Origin: Anaerolineales bacterium
GTDB lineage: Bacteria > Chloroflexota > Anaerolineae > Promineifilales > Promineifilaceae
NCBI GenBank assembly: GCA_020432595.1
Contig: JAGQGA010000087.1
Location: forward strand, 1-7,092
Direction of reading: 5' to 3'
Length of the DNA: 7,092 bases
Shown: piece by piece, positions 1 to 5,941 of the stretch
Position numbering within the stretch: the first letter of the stretch is position 1
Layout: each line of letters opens with the position of its first letter
Notes under the pieces: generated by a model
Databases searched by the model: none
The model's input: only the letters and a program-made list of their open reading frames with translations
What the model was told of the DNA's origin: nothing
Program-made: the position numbers and the translations under genes

Positions 1-33
1 AGGTTAGAGGCTGGCTATCGCAAAACCTATATG

Positions 34-118
34 CCATAGATACAAAGGAAGGTACAGAAAAGACACGCTTGCTAGGGTTGTTACTATTCATAGACCCTAA
101 ATGTATCTATGGTCTATG
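34..118. promoter_or_regulatory. Interlocking inverted repeats in the leader upstream of the GH13 gene
   Basis: CCATAGATACA (34-44) has a perfect 11-bp inverted partner TGTATCTATGG (102-112), 57 nt apart. A second perfect 8-bp pair, CATAGACC (89-96) and GGTCTATG (111-118), shares bases 111-112 with the first, so the two pairings compete. The stretch contains no convincing gene. It may be an RNA switch-like leader, paired operator sites for a looping repressor, or the 3' end of an upstream transcript. Only the base pairing is seen; the function is unknown. Confidence 0.45.
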
Positions 119-213
119 GAGGCGGGGCGTGCTGTAGCATATACTAAGGGTATGTAACGGAAGCAAGCTGTTTGGTGCAATTGACCAAATGGCTTAGAGC
201 AACTCCTTTATCC

Positions 214-250
214 AGGTGCCAAGTGCGTATGCGCTTGGTGCCTCCTTTTT
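214..250 (+). terminator. Intrinsic terminator or attenuator just before the GH13 gene
   Basis: A 13-bp stem (214-226 with 231-243, three G-U wobbles, no mismatches) closes a 4-nt loop and is followed by CC and five T. This is a strong rho-independent terminator shape. The T-run ends 25 nt before the ATG at 276. Either it ends a + strand transcript entering from the left edge, or it lies in the leader of the downstream gene and attenuates it. A smaller hairpin (171-176 with 184-189) lies just upstream. Confidence 0.7.
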
Positions 251-275
251 GTTTCTATAGGCAGTGAAAGGAAAA

Positions 276-2105
276 ATGACGACAAAAGAGAAAAAACCAA
301 AGGTCAAAACGGCCGTTTCTCCCGGTATGGGAGCTATTTTGCACAAAGGTGGTGTCACCTTCCGCGTTTGGGCACCCCATGCTGAGAAAGTGTGGGTAAC
401 TGGCAGCTTTAATGACTGGTCAGAAACACAACATGTGCTAAAGCATGAAGGTGATGGGTATTGGGCAGGCACGATCACCAACGTTAAAGCAAGAGATGAA
501 TACAAATACGTGTTGCAAACTGGGCAGGATAAGCTGTGGCGCAACGACCCCTATGCCCGCGAATTAACCAGCTCGGTTGGCAACAGCATTGTCTGTGATT
601 TGGACTTTGCCTGGGACGAAACCATTGCATTTGAAATACCAGCCTGGAATGAGCTGGTGATTTATGAAATGCACGTAGGCACCTTTAACGACAACAACCC
701 CAATGATGGGAAACCAGGCAATTTTATGCTGGCGGCCAAAAAGCTGCCCTATTTGCGCGAATTGGGCGTTAACGCCGTGCAGATTATGCCGCCGATGGAG
801 TTTCCGGGTGGTATTTCCTGGGGCTATAACCCATCCTATCCGTTTGCCATTGAAAAAGATTACGGTGGCGTGGGGGCCTTTAAGATGTTTGTGCAAGCTG
901 CCCATGCCCACGGCATTGCGGTGCTGGTGGATGTGGTTTACAACCATTTTGGCCCCGGCGATCTTGATTTATGGCGTTTTGACGGCTGGAGCGAGAATGG
1001 TGGGGGTGGGATTTATTTTTACAACGATGAGCGGGCGAACACACCGTGGGGAGATACGCGGCCAGATTATGGACGAACGGCCGTTCGCCAATACCTGCGC
1101 GACAATACCCTGATGTGGCTTGATGAATACCGTGTAGACGGCTTGCGCTGGGATGCCACCGCCTTTATTCGCAACATCTACGGCCATAACAACAGCCCCG
1201 CTACCGACTTACCCGACGGCTGGAGCCTGATGCAGTGGATCAACGACGAAATTGATGCCCGGTCGCAGGCCAAAATTACAATTGCTGAAGATTTGCAGGG
1301 GAATGAATGGATAACCAAAGACACAGGGGCTGGCGGTGCGGGGTTTAGCAGTCAGTGGGACAGCAATTTTGTCCACCCGGTGCGGACAGCATTGGTGGCG
1401 CAGGATGATGCGTTTCGTGATTTAACGGCCGTTGCCCACGCCCTCGACCCTCACTATGGTGACGACATCTTCCATCGCGTCATCTACACCGAATCCCACG
1501 ACGAAGTTGCCAACGGCAAAGCCCGCATTCCCGAAGAGATTTGGCCCGGTCAGCATGATAGCTGGTTCTCCAAGAAACGCTCTACCCTTGGTGCTGCCCT
1601 TGTTTTCACCGCGCCCGGCATCCCCATGATTTTCCAAGGGCAAGAGCTGTTGGCCGGAGCCTGGTTTGACGACAACAGTCCCCTCGATTGGCAAGCGGCT
1701 TGTGAGCAATCGGGCATTGCTTGGCTTTACCAGCGTCTTATACACCTGCGCCGCAACGCCGAGGGCAATACGGCCGGCTTGCTGGGGCAGCACCTTGCCA
1801 TTACCCATCTGAACAACGAGGCCAAACTGCTGGCATATCATCGCTGGGCGGGGGAAGGGGGGGCTGGCAACAGCGTCATGGTTGTTTTGAACTTTGCCAA
1901 CCACACCATCACCGATTATACCATTGGCTTTCCCCAAGCGGGTCTGTGGCAACTTCGCTTTGACAGCCATGCCTCTGTATACGATCCTGCCTTTGAAGGG
2001 CAGGTAAGTGGTGATGTGCAAGCGGCTGATGGTGAATATGATGGGCTGCCGGCGAATGGCACTATCCAAATTGCGCCTTATAGTGCGCTTATTTTGTCCC
2101 AATAA
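276..2105 (+). CDS. GH13 alpha-glucan branching enzyme-like protein with N-terminal CBM48 (glgB-like)
   Basis: This is a predicted cytoplasmic enzyme of 609 aa acting on alpha-1,4-glucans, probably forming alpha-1,6 branches in glycogen. A CBM48/E-set domain lies at about residues 20-105 (FRVWAPHAEKVWVTGSFNDW), followed by a GH13 (beta/alpha)8 barrel at about 125-460 and a C-terminal beta domain. Visible catalytic regions are DVVYNH (219-224), GLRWDA with nucleophile D293, AEDLQG with acid/base E338, and ESHDEV with D409. The catalytic triad is complete. The ATG start at 276 is chosen because GGA lies just upstream; an in-frame GTG at 264 would add 4 residues. The HFGPG...TPWG stretch also resembles maltooligosyltrehalose trehalohydrolase (TreZ, GH13_10), so the exact specificity is uncertain. 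The region II tryptophan (RWDA) is unlike the usual GlgB RVDA. The gene contains three AACGGCCGTT motifs. Confidence 0.88.
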   Translation: MTTKEKKPKVKTAVSPGMGAILHKGGVTFRVWAPHAEKVWVTGSFNDWSETQHVLKHEGDGYWAGTITNVKARDEYKYVLQTGQDKLWRNDPYARELTSSVGNSIVCDLDFAWDETIAFEIPAWNELVIYEMHVGTFNDNNPNDGKPGNFMLAAKKLPYLRELGVNAVQIMPPMEFPGGISWGYNPSYPFAIEKDYGGVGAFKMFVQAAHAHGIAVLVDVVYNHFGPGDLDLWRFDGWSENGGGGIYFYNDERANTPWGDTRPDYGRTAVRQYLRDNTLMWLDEYRVDGLRWDATAFIRNIYGHNNSPATDLPDGWSLMQWINDEIDARSQAKITIAEDLQGNEWITKDTGAGGAGFSSQWDSNFVHPVRTALVAQDDAFRDLTAVAHALDPHYGDDIFHRVIYTESHDEVANGKARIPEEIWPGQHDSWFSKKRSTLGAALVFTAPGIPMIFQGQELLAGAWFDDNSPLDWQAACEQSGIAWLYQRLIHLRRNAEGNTAGLLGQHLAITHLNNEAKLLAYHRWAGEGGAGNSVMVVLNFANHTITDYTIGFPQAGLWQLRFDSHASVYDPAFEGQVSGDVQAADGEYDGLPANGTIQIAPYSALILSQ

Positions 2106-2108
2106 CGC

Positions 2109-2152
2109 AAAAAGGTGGTAGACGTTGCACATACAACATCTACCGCCTTTTT
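2109..2152. terminator. Bidirectional intrinsic terminator between convergent genes
   Basis: The 19-nt arms 2109-2127 and 2134-2152 pair around a 6-nt loop. On either strand this gives one G-U wobble and one mismatch, with A-runs on the left and T-runs on the right. It starts 3 nt after the stop of the GH13 gene and lies 25 nt past the stop of the convergent anchored CsbD gene, so it can end both transcripts. Confidence 0.88.
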
Positions 2153-2177
2153 ATTTTCCGATGTGACGTTTGCCAGT

Positions 2178-2534
2178 TTAGTCGCCGCTGTTATTTAGCC
2201 ACAAGCCCACGACAATGCCAACTAATAATGTTGCCGCTATGGTTAACCACCGACGCTGTGTTACGGTTTCATCAACGGCCGTTACTGCTTGCCGGGTGCT
2301 GGTTTGCAACTGGTCGCCCAAAGCATACAGATCATTCAGACGGGTGTTAATCTCATTTTCGGCCGTTTGGCGACTGTAGCCATATTTTTCTTGTAACAAA
2401 CCCAAAAACTGATCATAACGCCCCTGCACCTTTTTTAAATCATCATCGGTCAGGTCACCCCACTGTTTCTTGATCGTGCCCCGCATTTGTTTCCATTTAC
2501 CGTCAAAAACATCTTGATTTATGCCTAAATTCAT
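2178..2534 (-). CDS. CsbD-domain protein with C-terminal membrane anchor
   Basis: This 118-aa protein begins with a CsbD-like domain (residues about 6-66, with GKWKQMRG, QWGDLTDDDL and QEKYGYS). A linker (67-93) and a basic pair, RR, lead into one hydrophobic helix at about 96-114, ending in a short hydrophilic tail. CsbD proteins are usually soluble, about 60-70 aa, and belong to the general stress response; B. subtilis csbD is under sigma B. The tail resembles the arrangement of ElaB/YqjD (DUF883) proteins, which are anchored to the inner membrane by a C-terminal helix. I infer a membrane-tethered CsbD whose domain faces the cytoplasm. The start is supported by AAGGAG at 2542-2547. The gene is divergent from a soluble CsbD paralogue (about 27 of 61 aligned residues identical). 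Its molecular function is unknown. Confidence 0.85.
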   Translation of the reverse strand: MNLGINQDVFDGKWKQMRGTIKKQWGDLTDDDLKKVQGRYDQFLGLLQEKYGYSRQTAENEINTRLNDLYALGDQLQTSTRQAVTAVDETVTQRRWLTIAATLLVGIVVGLWLNNSGD

Positions 2535-2541
2535 TTTTTAT

Positions 2542-2547
2542 CTCCTT
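2542..2547 (-). promoter_or_regulatory. Ribosome binding site of the anchored CsbD gene
   Basis: AAGGAG on the minus strand lies 7 nt before the ATG at 2534 and fixes that start. Confidence 0.75.
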
Positions 2548-2564
2548 ATTGCTTGCTTGTCGGC

Positions 2565-2609
2565 GCATACACAAACCAACTGCTGTGTATGCACCGGTAT
2601 TGTTGGTTT
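2565..2609. promoter_or_regulatory. Overlapping dyads (possible pseudoknot) upstream of the anchored CsbD gene
   Basis: GCATACACA (2565-2573) and TGTGTATGC (2584-2592) form a perfect 9-bp inverted repeat. AAACCAAC (2573-2580), which lies in its spacer, is a perfect 8-bp partner of GTTGGTTT (2602-2609), so the two stems interlock as in an H-type pseudoknot. On the minus strand the structure would sit about 18 nt upstream of the AAGGAG of the 2178-2534 gene. It could instead be two protein-binding sites in DNA. Confidence 0.45.
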
Positions 2610-2644
2610 CTTGTAAGCAGTGTACCGGCATTAGTCGGTAGAAC

Positions 2645-2682
2645 TCTATAGATAGGGGGTATAGAAAGTAGATATAGATAGG
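2645..2682. repeat. Direct repeat TATAGATAGG in the csbD divergent region
   Basis: The 10-mer TATAGATAGG occurs perfectly at 2647-2656 and 2673-2682, 26 bp apart. The first copy overlaps the palindrome TCTATAGA (2645-2652). Its core ATAGATA also occurs in both arms of the leader repeat at 36-42 and, inverted, at 104-110. These may be binding sites for a regulator. Confidence 0.4.
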
Positions 2683-2696
2683 ATGGGCCACCGGGA

Positions 2697-2738
2697 GATA
2701 TATATCGCAGTGAAGTTCTAAATGTACCCCTGGTACAT
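2697..2738. promoter_or_regulatory. Operator-like palindromes upstream of csbD
   Basis: Two perfect dyads lie close together: GATATATATC (2697-2706), and ATGTACC (2722-2728) paired with GGTACAT (2732-2738) across a 3-nt spacer. The second has the shape of a binding site for a dimeric regulator. They lie about 90-130 bp upstream of the csbD start. No convincing sigma-70 promoter was found nearby. Confidence 0.4.
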
Positions 2739-2812
2739 AGAGTTTAGGTAAGCAATCGCGTAAAGTATTGGCATAAGCGAGGTAGCGGAAACGTTGCCAG
2801 CAATAAATTAAT

Positions 2813-2818
2813 AAGGAG
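2813..2818 (+). promoter_or_regulatory. Ribosome binding site that decides the csbD start
   Basis: AAGGAG lies only 2 nt from the ATG at 2821 but 8 nt from the ATG at 2827. The second spacing is the normal one, so 2827 is preferred. Confidence 0.6.
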
Positions 2819-2826
2819 TAATGAAC

Positions 2827-3033
2827 ATGAACACAGATATTTTGCAGGGACAATGGAAGCAGTTGAAAGGTAAAGTACAGCAAAAATGGGGTGAGTTGAC
2901 CAATGATGAATTGGATCGTATTGAGGGCAAGCGGGAAGAGCTGATTGGTTTGGTTCAGGAAAAATACGGCCGTTCTCGTGAGGATGTTGAAGCAGAGGTT
3001 AATGACTTCTTGGCAAACTTTGCTGACTATTAA
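2827..3033 (+). CDS. CsbD family stress-response protein
   Basis: This small soluble protein of 68 aa spans the whole CsbD family length. Conserved features are the [10 protein letters not shown] start, the [10 protein letters not shown] segment (residues 21-30), the GKREEL segment and QEKYGRS (44-50). The protein is highly charged, with no signal peptide or membrane helix, and probably helical. Family members accumulate under general stress or stationary phase, but their molecular role is not settled. It is the paralogue of the membrane-anchored CsbD on the opposite strand, and the two share a 292-bp dyad-rich upstream region. The GlsB homologue follows 78 nt downstream with no clear terminator between, so the two are probably co-transcribed. 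An in-frame ATG at 2821 would add two residues. Confidence 0.9.
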   Translation: MNTDILQGQWKQLKGKVQQKWGELTNDELDRIEGKREELIGLVQEKYGRSREDVEAEVNDFLANFADY

Positions 3034-3111
3034 TGGCGGCTTTGTGAAACATGATGGGGGTAGCCAGCCACATCAATTAGTAAAAAACAAAATTATTTGG
3101 AGGATTGAGAA

Positions 3112-3366
3112 ATGATTAACTTTATTTTATGGATTATTTTTGGGGCTTTAGCCGGCTGGATTGCCAGCCAAATTATGCATCGTGATGCCCAGATGGGGGC
3201 ACTTGCCAACATCGTTGTCGGCATTATTGGTGCCTTCCTTGGCGGCTTTCTGATGAACACCGTTGGTATCTCTGGCACAACTGGCTTTAACATTTGGAGC
3301 CTGCTGGTGGCTATTTTTGGAGCAGTTGTGCTGCTCTTTGTGCTGGGCAAGCTCAAAGTTGTATAA
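3112..3366 (+). CDS. GlsB/YeaQ/YmgE family membrane protein
   Basis: This 84-aa hydrophobic protein has three predicted membrane helices (about residues 3-21, 30-50 and 60-80), each rich in small residues. The pattern is GALAGWIAS in helix 1, NIVVGIIGAFLGGF in helix 2, and a final helix ending in the basic GKLKVV. The length and pattern match the family often labelled transglycosylase-associated protein, stress-induced small inner-membrane proteins whose mechanism is unknown. The start is well supported by TTGGAGG at 3097-3103, 8 nt before the ATG. Its position behind csbD fits a shared stress regulon. A hairpin follows downstream at 3401-3426. Confidence 0.92.
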   Translation: MINFILWIIFGALAGWIASQIMHRDAQMGALANIVVGIIGAFLGGFLMNTVGISGTTGFNIWSLLVAIFGAVVLLFVLGKLKVV

Positions 3367-3400
3367 TTGCCACAAGATTGACGCTGAACAATTAACTTGT

Positions 3401-3426
3401 GTAGCCTGGACTTTTGTCTGGGCTAC
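3401..3426 (+). terminator. Hairpin between the GlsB and AI-2E genes, possible weak terminator
   Basis: An 11-bp stem (3401-3411 with 3416-3426, two G-U wobbles, no mismatches) closes a TTTT loop. No T-run follows (CTGTATATAAA instead), so it may slow or partly stop transcription from the GlsB gene, or stabilise its 3' end. It ends 14 nt before the ATG of the next gene. Confidence 0.5.
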
Positions 3427-3435
3427 CTGTATATA
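3407..3435 (+). promoter_or_regulatory. Possible promoter giving a leaderless transporter mRNA
   Basis: TGGACT (3407-3412) and TATATA (3430-3435) are separated by 17 nt, each matching the sigma-70 consensus at 4 of 6 bases. Transcription would begin at about 3441-3443, on the start codon itself. This would explain the absence of a Shine-Dalgarno sequence. The -35 box overlaps the hairpin stem. The evidence is weak. Confidence 0.3.
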
Positions 3436-3440
3436 AATCA

Positions 3441-4745
3441 ATGGCAAAGTTGCCGACCTCGTCTCAACTACCCAACCTATCCACTAAACAAATTGTGCAG
3501 GCTGCCCTTCTCATTGTCGGGATTGTGGCGGCCTTTCTTTTTATTTTTCGCTTTTATCAACTGGCACTGATTTTGTTTACGGCCGTTATTTTAGGAACCG
3601 CATTTCGGCCGGCCGCCACTCGCTTGTCACAGCTTGGGTTGCCCGAAGCAGGTAGCCTGGTTCTCATTTATGGCGCAGTCATAGGAATATTGGGCAGTTT
3701 TTTATGGCTTGGAACGCCGATCATTGCCCAACAGGCTTCAACCATGACTGTTACGGCTGAAGAACTGTATCGGGAAGCTTATGCCGGAATACAGGGGCGC
3801 GATAACCGTCTGCTGCGGCGGCTGGGGCAACAATTGCCTGCAACATTGCTGAACCAAACGGCCGTTATTTCCCCAACAGAACAAACGACCCCCATAGACG
3901 AGCCAGCGAACGCCACAGCTCCCTTGATAGACATCTTGGCCGTCGTTTCCCGTCTTAGCAAATGGCTGGTCTGGATGATGGCAACCTTGATCATTGCCGC
4001 CTACTGGACGCTGGACGGAGAGCGGGTAAAACGGGGGCTGTTTTTGCTGCTGCCCAATCATTATCGGCAGACCGGGCGGGATGTTTTAACGGCCGTTGAA
4101 GAGAAAGTTGGCAACTATGTCATCGGTCAAGGGTTGCTCTGCCTCTCCATTGCCATCCTGGCCTTTATTGCCTATCTGCTCATTGGGTTGCCCTATGCCC
4201 TTCTCCTGGCACTTTTCGCCGGGCTAATGGAAGCCGTGCCCATGGTCGGCCCCGCCTTGGGTGCTGTCCCAGCCATCATCATCGCCCTTTCCATTTCCCC
4301 CACCACTGCACTATGGGTTGTGGTTGCCACCGCCATCATGCAGCAGCTTGAGAACAGCATCTTGTTCCCACGCATCATGAATCGTGCCGTTGGCGTTAGC
4401 CCCTTGGTGGCACTGCTGGCTTTTGTCGGCTTTAGCTCGCTCTTTGGCGTGGCCGGAGCCATTTTGTCGGTGCCATTAACGGCCGTTTTGCAACTGCTCA
4501 TCAACCGTTTTGTGCTGGTCAACGAAGCCACAACCGATAATTTAGATGGCGCACGAGACAAGGCCGGCTTATTGCGCTATGAAACACGAGCCTTGGTGCA
4601 GGATGTCCGCAGCCAAATCCGTAAAAAGAGCGACGTTGCCACCGCTTCTAGTGACCAGATCGAAGATTCGATTGAGGCTATTGCCCTCGACCTAGACAGC
4701 ATTTTGGCACAATATGGCACACAGCCAGAGAGCGGAATACGATGA
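3441..4745 (+). CDS. AI-2E/PerM-family membrane transporter, first of a tandem pair
   Basis: This 434-aa polytopic inner-membrane protein belongs to the AI-2E exporter/PerM family (PF01594). Hydrophobic segments lie at about 18-38, 41-58, 72-95, 170-189, 230-260, 265-286, 289-303 and 325-357. A hydrophilic insert (about 98-168) separates the first and second groups, as is typical of the family. Family signatures are E264-AVPMVGP with LGAVPA after it, and QQLEN...FPRIM near 301-313. A charged tail of about 75 residues follows the last helix. Substrates cannot be read from sequence; TqsA exports autoinducer-2, and other members have been described as Na+/H+ antiporters. The ATG at 3441 lacks a Shine-Dalgarno sequence. 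An in-frame TTG at 3414 lies inside a hairpin and adds only 9 nonconserved residues, so it was rejected. The gene contains three exact AACGGCCGTT and one TACGGCCGTT. Confidence 0.88.
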   Translation: MAKLPTSSQLPNLSTKQIVQAALLIVGIVAAFLFIFRFYQLALILFTAVILGTAFRPAATRLSQLGLPEAGSLVLIYGAVIGILGSFLWLGTPIIAQQASTMTVTAEELYREAYAGIQGRDNRLLRRLGQQLPATLLNQTAVISPTEQTTPIDEPANATAPLIDILAVVSRLSKWLVWMMATLIIAAYWTLDGERVKRGLFLLLPNHYRQTGRDVLTAVEEKVGNYVIGQGLLCLSIAILAFIAYLLIGLPYALLLALFAGLMEAVPMVGPALGAVPAIIIALSISPTTALWVVVATAIMQQLENSILFPRIMNRAVGVSPLVALLAFVGFSSLFGVAGAILSVPLTAVLQLLINRFVLVNEATTDNLDGARDKAGLLRYETRALVQDVRSQIRKKSDVATASSDQIEDSIEAIALDLDSILAQYGTQPESGIR

Positions 4746-5941
4746 ACCGATTAGCAAAATACACCTTTATCTTTCTCACCACGCTGGTCGCACTTTTTCT
4801 GGCGTGGCAGTTTCGCTGGGCACTGCTGCTGTTTGTGCTGTCACTCTTTGTTGCCGCAGCGGTACGCCCCTACATTGCCTGGCTGGTAAAGCACAGCGTG
4901 CCAGCGAATTTAGCGCAAATTTTGGTTTATTTGCTTGGGCTGGGTGGCATTGTGGGGGGACTGTATGTGGTCAGCGGCTTGCTGCTGGCCGATCTGCAAA
5001 AGCTGAGCAACTGGGGAACGGTGCAGTATGAAGCCACCGCTGTGATGTGGGCTGAGGGGGATATGTGGCAGCGAGCCGTGGTTGAGCGGCTACCGCCTCC
5101 GGCACACCTGTATGAAACCATTGCTGGCACGCAGGGTGAGTTATTTGTACAGTCGGTTTTTGGTGCGGCACAAACGGCCGTTAACCTCGTTACAGGGCTA
5201 CTGCTCATGACCACGATGAGCATCTACTGGAGCAGCGACCAGAGCAGCTTTGAACGGCTGTGGCTTTCACTGCTGGCACCGGCACAGCGAGCGCAGGCGC
5301 GGCGAGGGTGGCGAAGCATTGAGGAAGAGATCGGCAGCTATTTGCGGAGTGAATTTATTCAGGGAATAGCAGCTGTGCTGCTGTTGGGAATCGGCTATTG
5401 GGCATTGGGGCTTTCTTTCCCGGTGCTGCTGGCACTGTTGGGTGGGCTAGCGTGGCTGGTGCCGCTGGTGGGCGGTTTGCTGATTGCCGTACCAGTGCTG
5501 TTGGCGGGTCTGTTGACGGGATGGCCGCTGGCATTGATGGCCGTTAGTTACACCCTCCTCATCCTCGCCTTTTTGGAATTTGTGGTCGAGCCACGCCTGT
5601 TTCGCCGCCGCCGCTACAATCCAATGTTGATTATCCTCACCATGGTTCCGTTGGTAGATGTGTTGGGGCTAAGTGGCTTTGTTTTGGCACCGCCGCTGGC
5701 GGTCATGATTCAGCTTATCTGGAAGCAATGGTTTCAATATTATTTACAGCAGCCACGGGAAACGGCCGTTCAGCTTGAAACGCTGGAACAACGCTACCAG
5801 GATGTTTTCTCCATTTTTGCCAACCCCCTGGGCGACCCCTACCCCCCCGAAATTGCCAACATTTTGCAGCGGCTGCATCAACTGATTCAGCAGGCCCGAG
5901 AACTGCCGCAGCAAAAAGCTGCTTCAGATCAGCCAAGTTAA
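4742..5941 (+). CDS. AI-2E/PerM-family membrane transporter, divergent second copy
   Basis: This 399-aa polytopic membrane protein overlaps its upstream paralogue by ATGA, indicating one operon with coupled translation. Hydrophobic segments lie at about 8-25, 27-45, 56-84, 143-162, 205-223, 225-258, 262-282 and 294-325, with a hydrophilic insert at about 85-140. The order matches PF01594, but the sequence is much diverged: the E-x-VP-x-VGP motif of the first copy appears as AWLVPLVGG (237-245), without the glutamate. The later motif is FLEFVVEPRLF (277-287). A 75-residue tail rich in Q and E ends the protein. The two proteins may form a hetero-oligomer, which is an inference from coupling and divergence. 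The stop codon shares TTAA at 5938-5941 with the opposing gene. Confidence 0.86.
   Translation: MNRLAKYTFIFLTTLVALFLAWQFRWALLLFVLSLFVAAAVRPYIAWLVKHSVPANLAQILVYLLGLGGIVGGLYVVSGLLLADLQKLSNWGTVQYEATAVMWAEGDMWQRAVVERLPPPAHLYETIAGTQGELFVQSVFGAAQTAVNLVTGLLLMTTMSIYWSSDQSSFERLWLSLLAPAQRAQARRGWRSIEEEIGSYLRSEFIQGIAAVLLLGIGYWALGLSFPVLLALLGGLAWLVPLVGGLLIAVPVLLAGLLTGWPLALMAVSYTLLILAFLEFVVEPRLFRRRRYNPMLIILTMVPLVDVLGLSGFVLAPPLAVMIQLIWKQWFQYYLQQPRETAVQLETLEQRYQDVFSIFANPLGDPYPPEIANILQRLHQLIQQARELPQQKAASDQPS

Noticed and set aside
140..186. Promoter boxes for the GH13 gene (TATACT at 140-145, TTGACC at 181-186)
   Set aside because: Neither has a matching partner box at a usable distance.
1422..2132. A 236-codon minus-strand open frame opposite the GH13 gene
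   Set aside because: It lies almost wholly antisense to a gene with a full catalytic motif set, shows no family features, and crosses the terminator stem.
2742..2768. A sigma-B-like promoter before csbD (GTTTAG, 15 nt, AAGTAT)
   Set aside because: The -10 part fits poorly, the spacing is long, and it was sought only because B. subtilis csbD is sigma-B dependent.
2503..2883. A 126-codon minus-strand open frame across the csbD divergent region
   Set aside because: It overlaps both CsbD starts and the regulatory dyads and has no recognisable domain; its cysteine- and tyrosine-rich composition looks like translated noncoding DNA.
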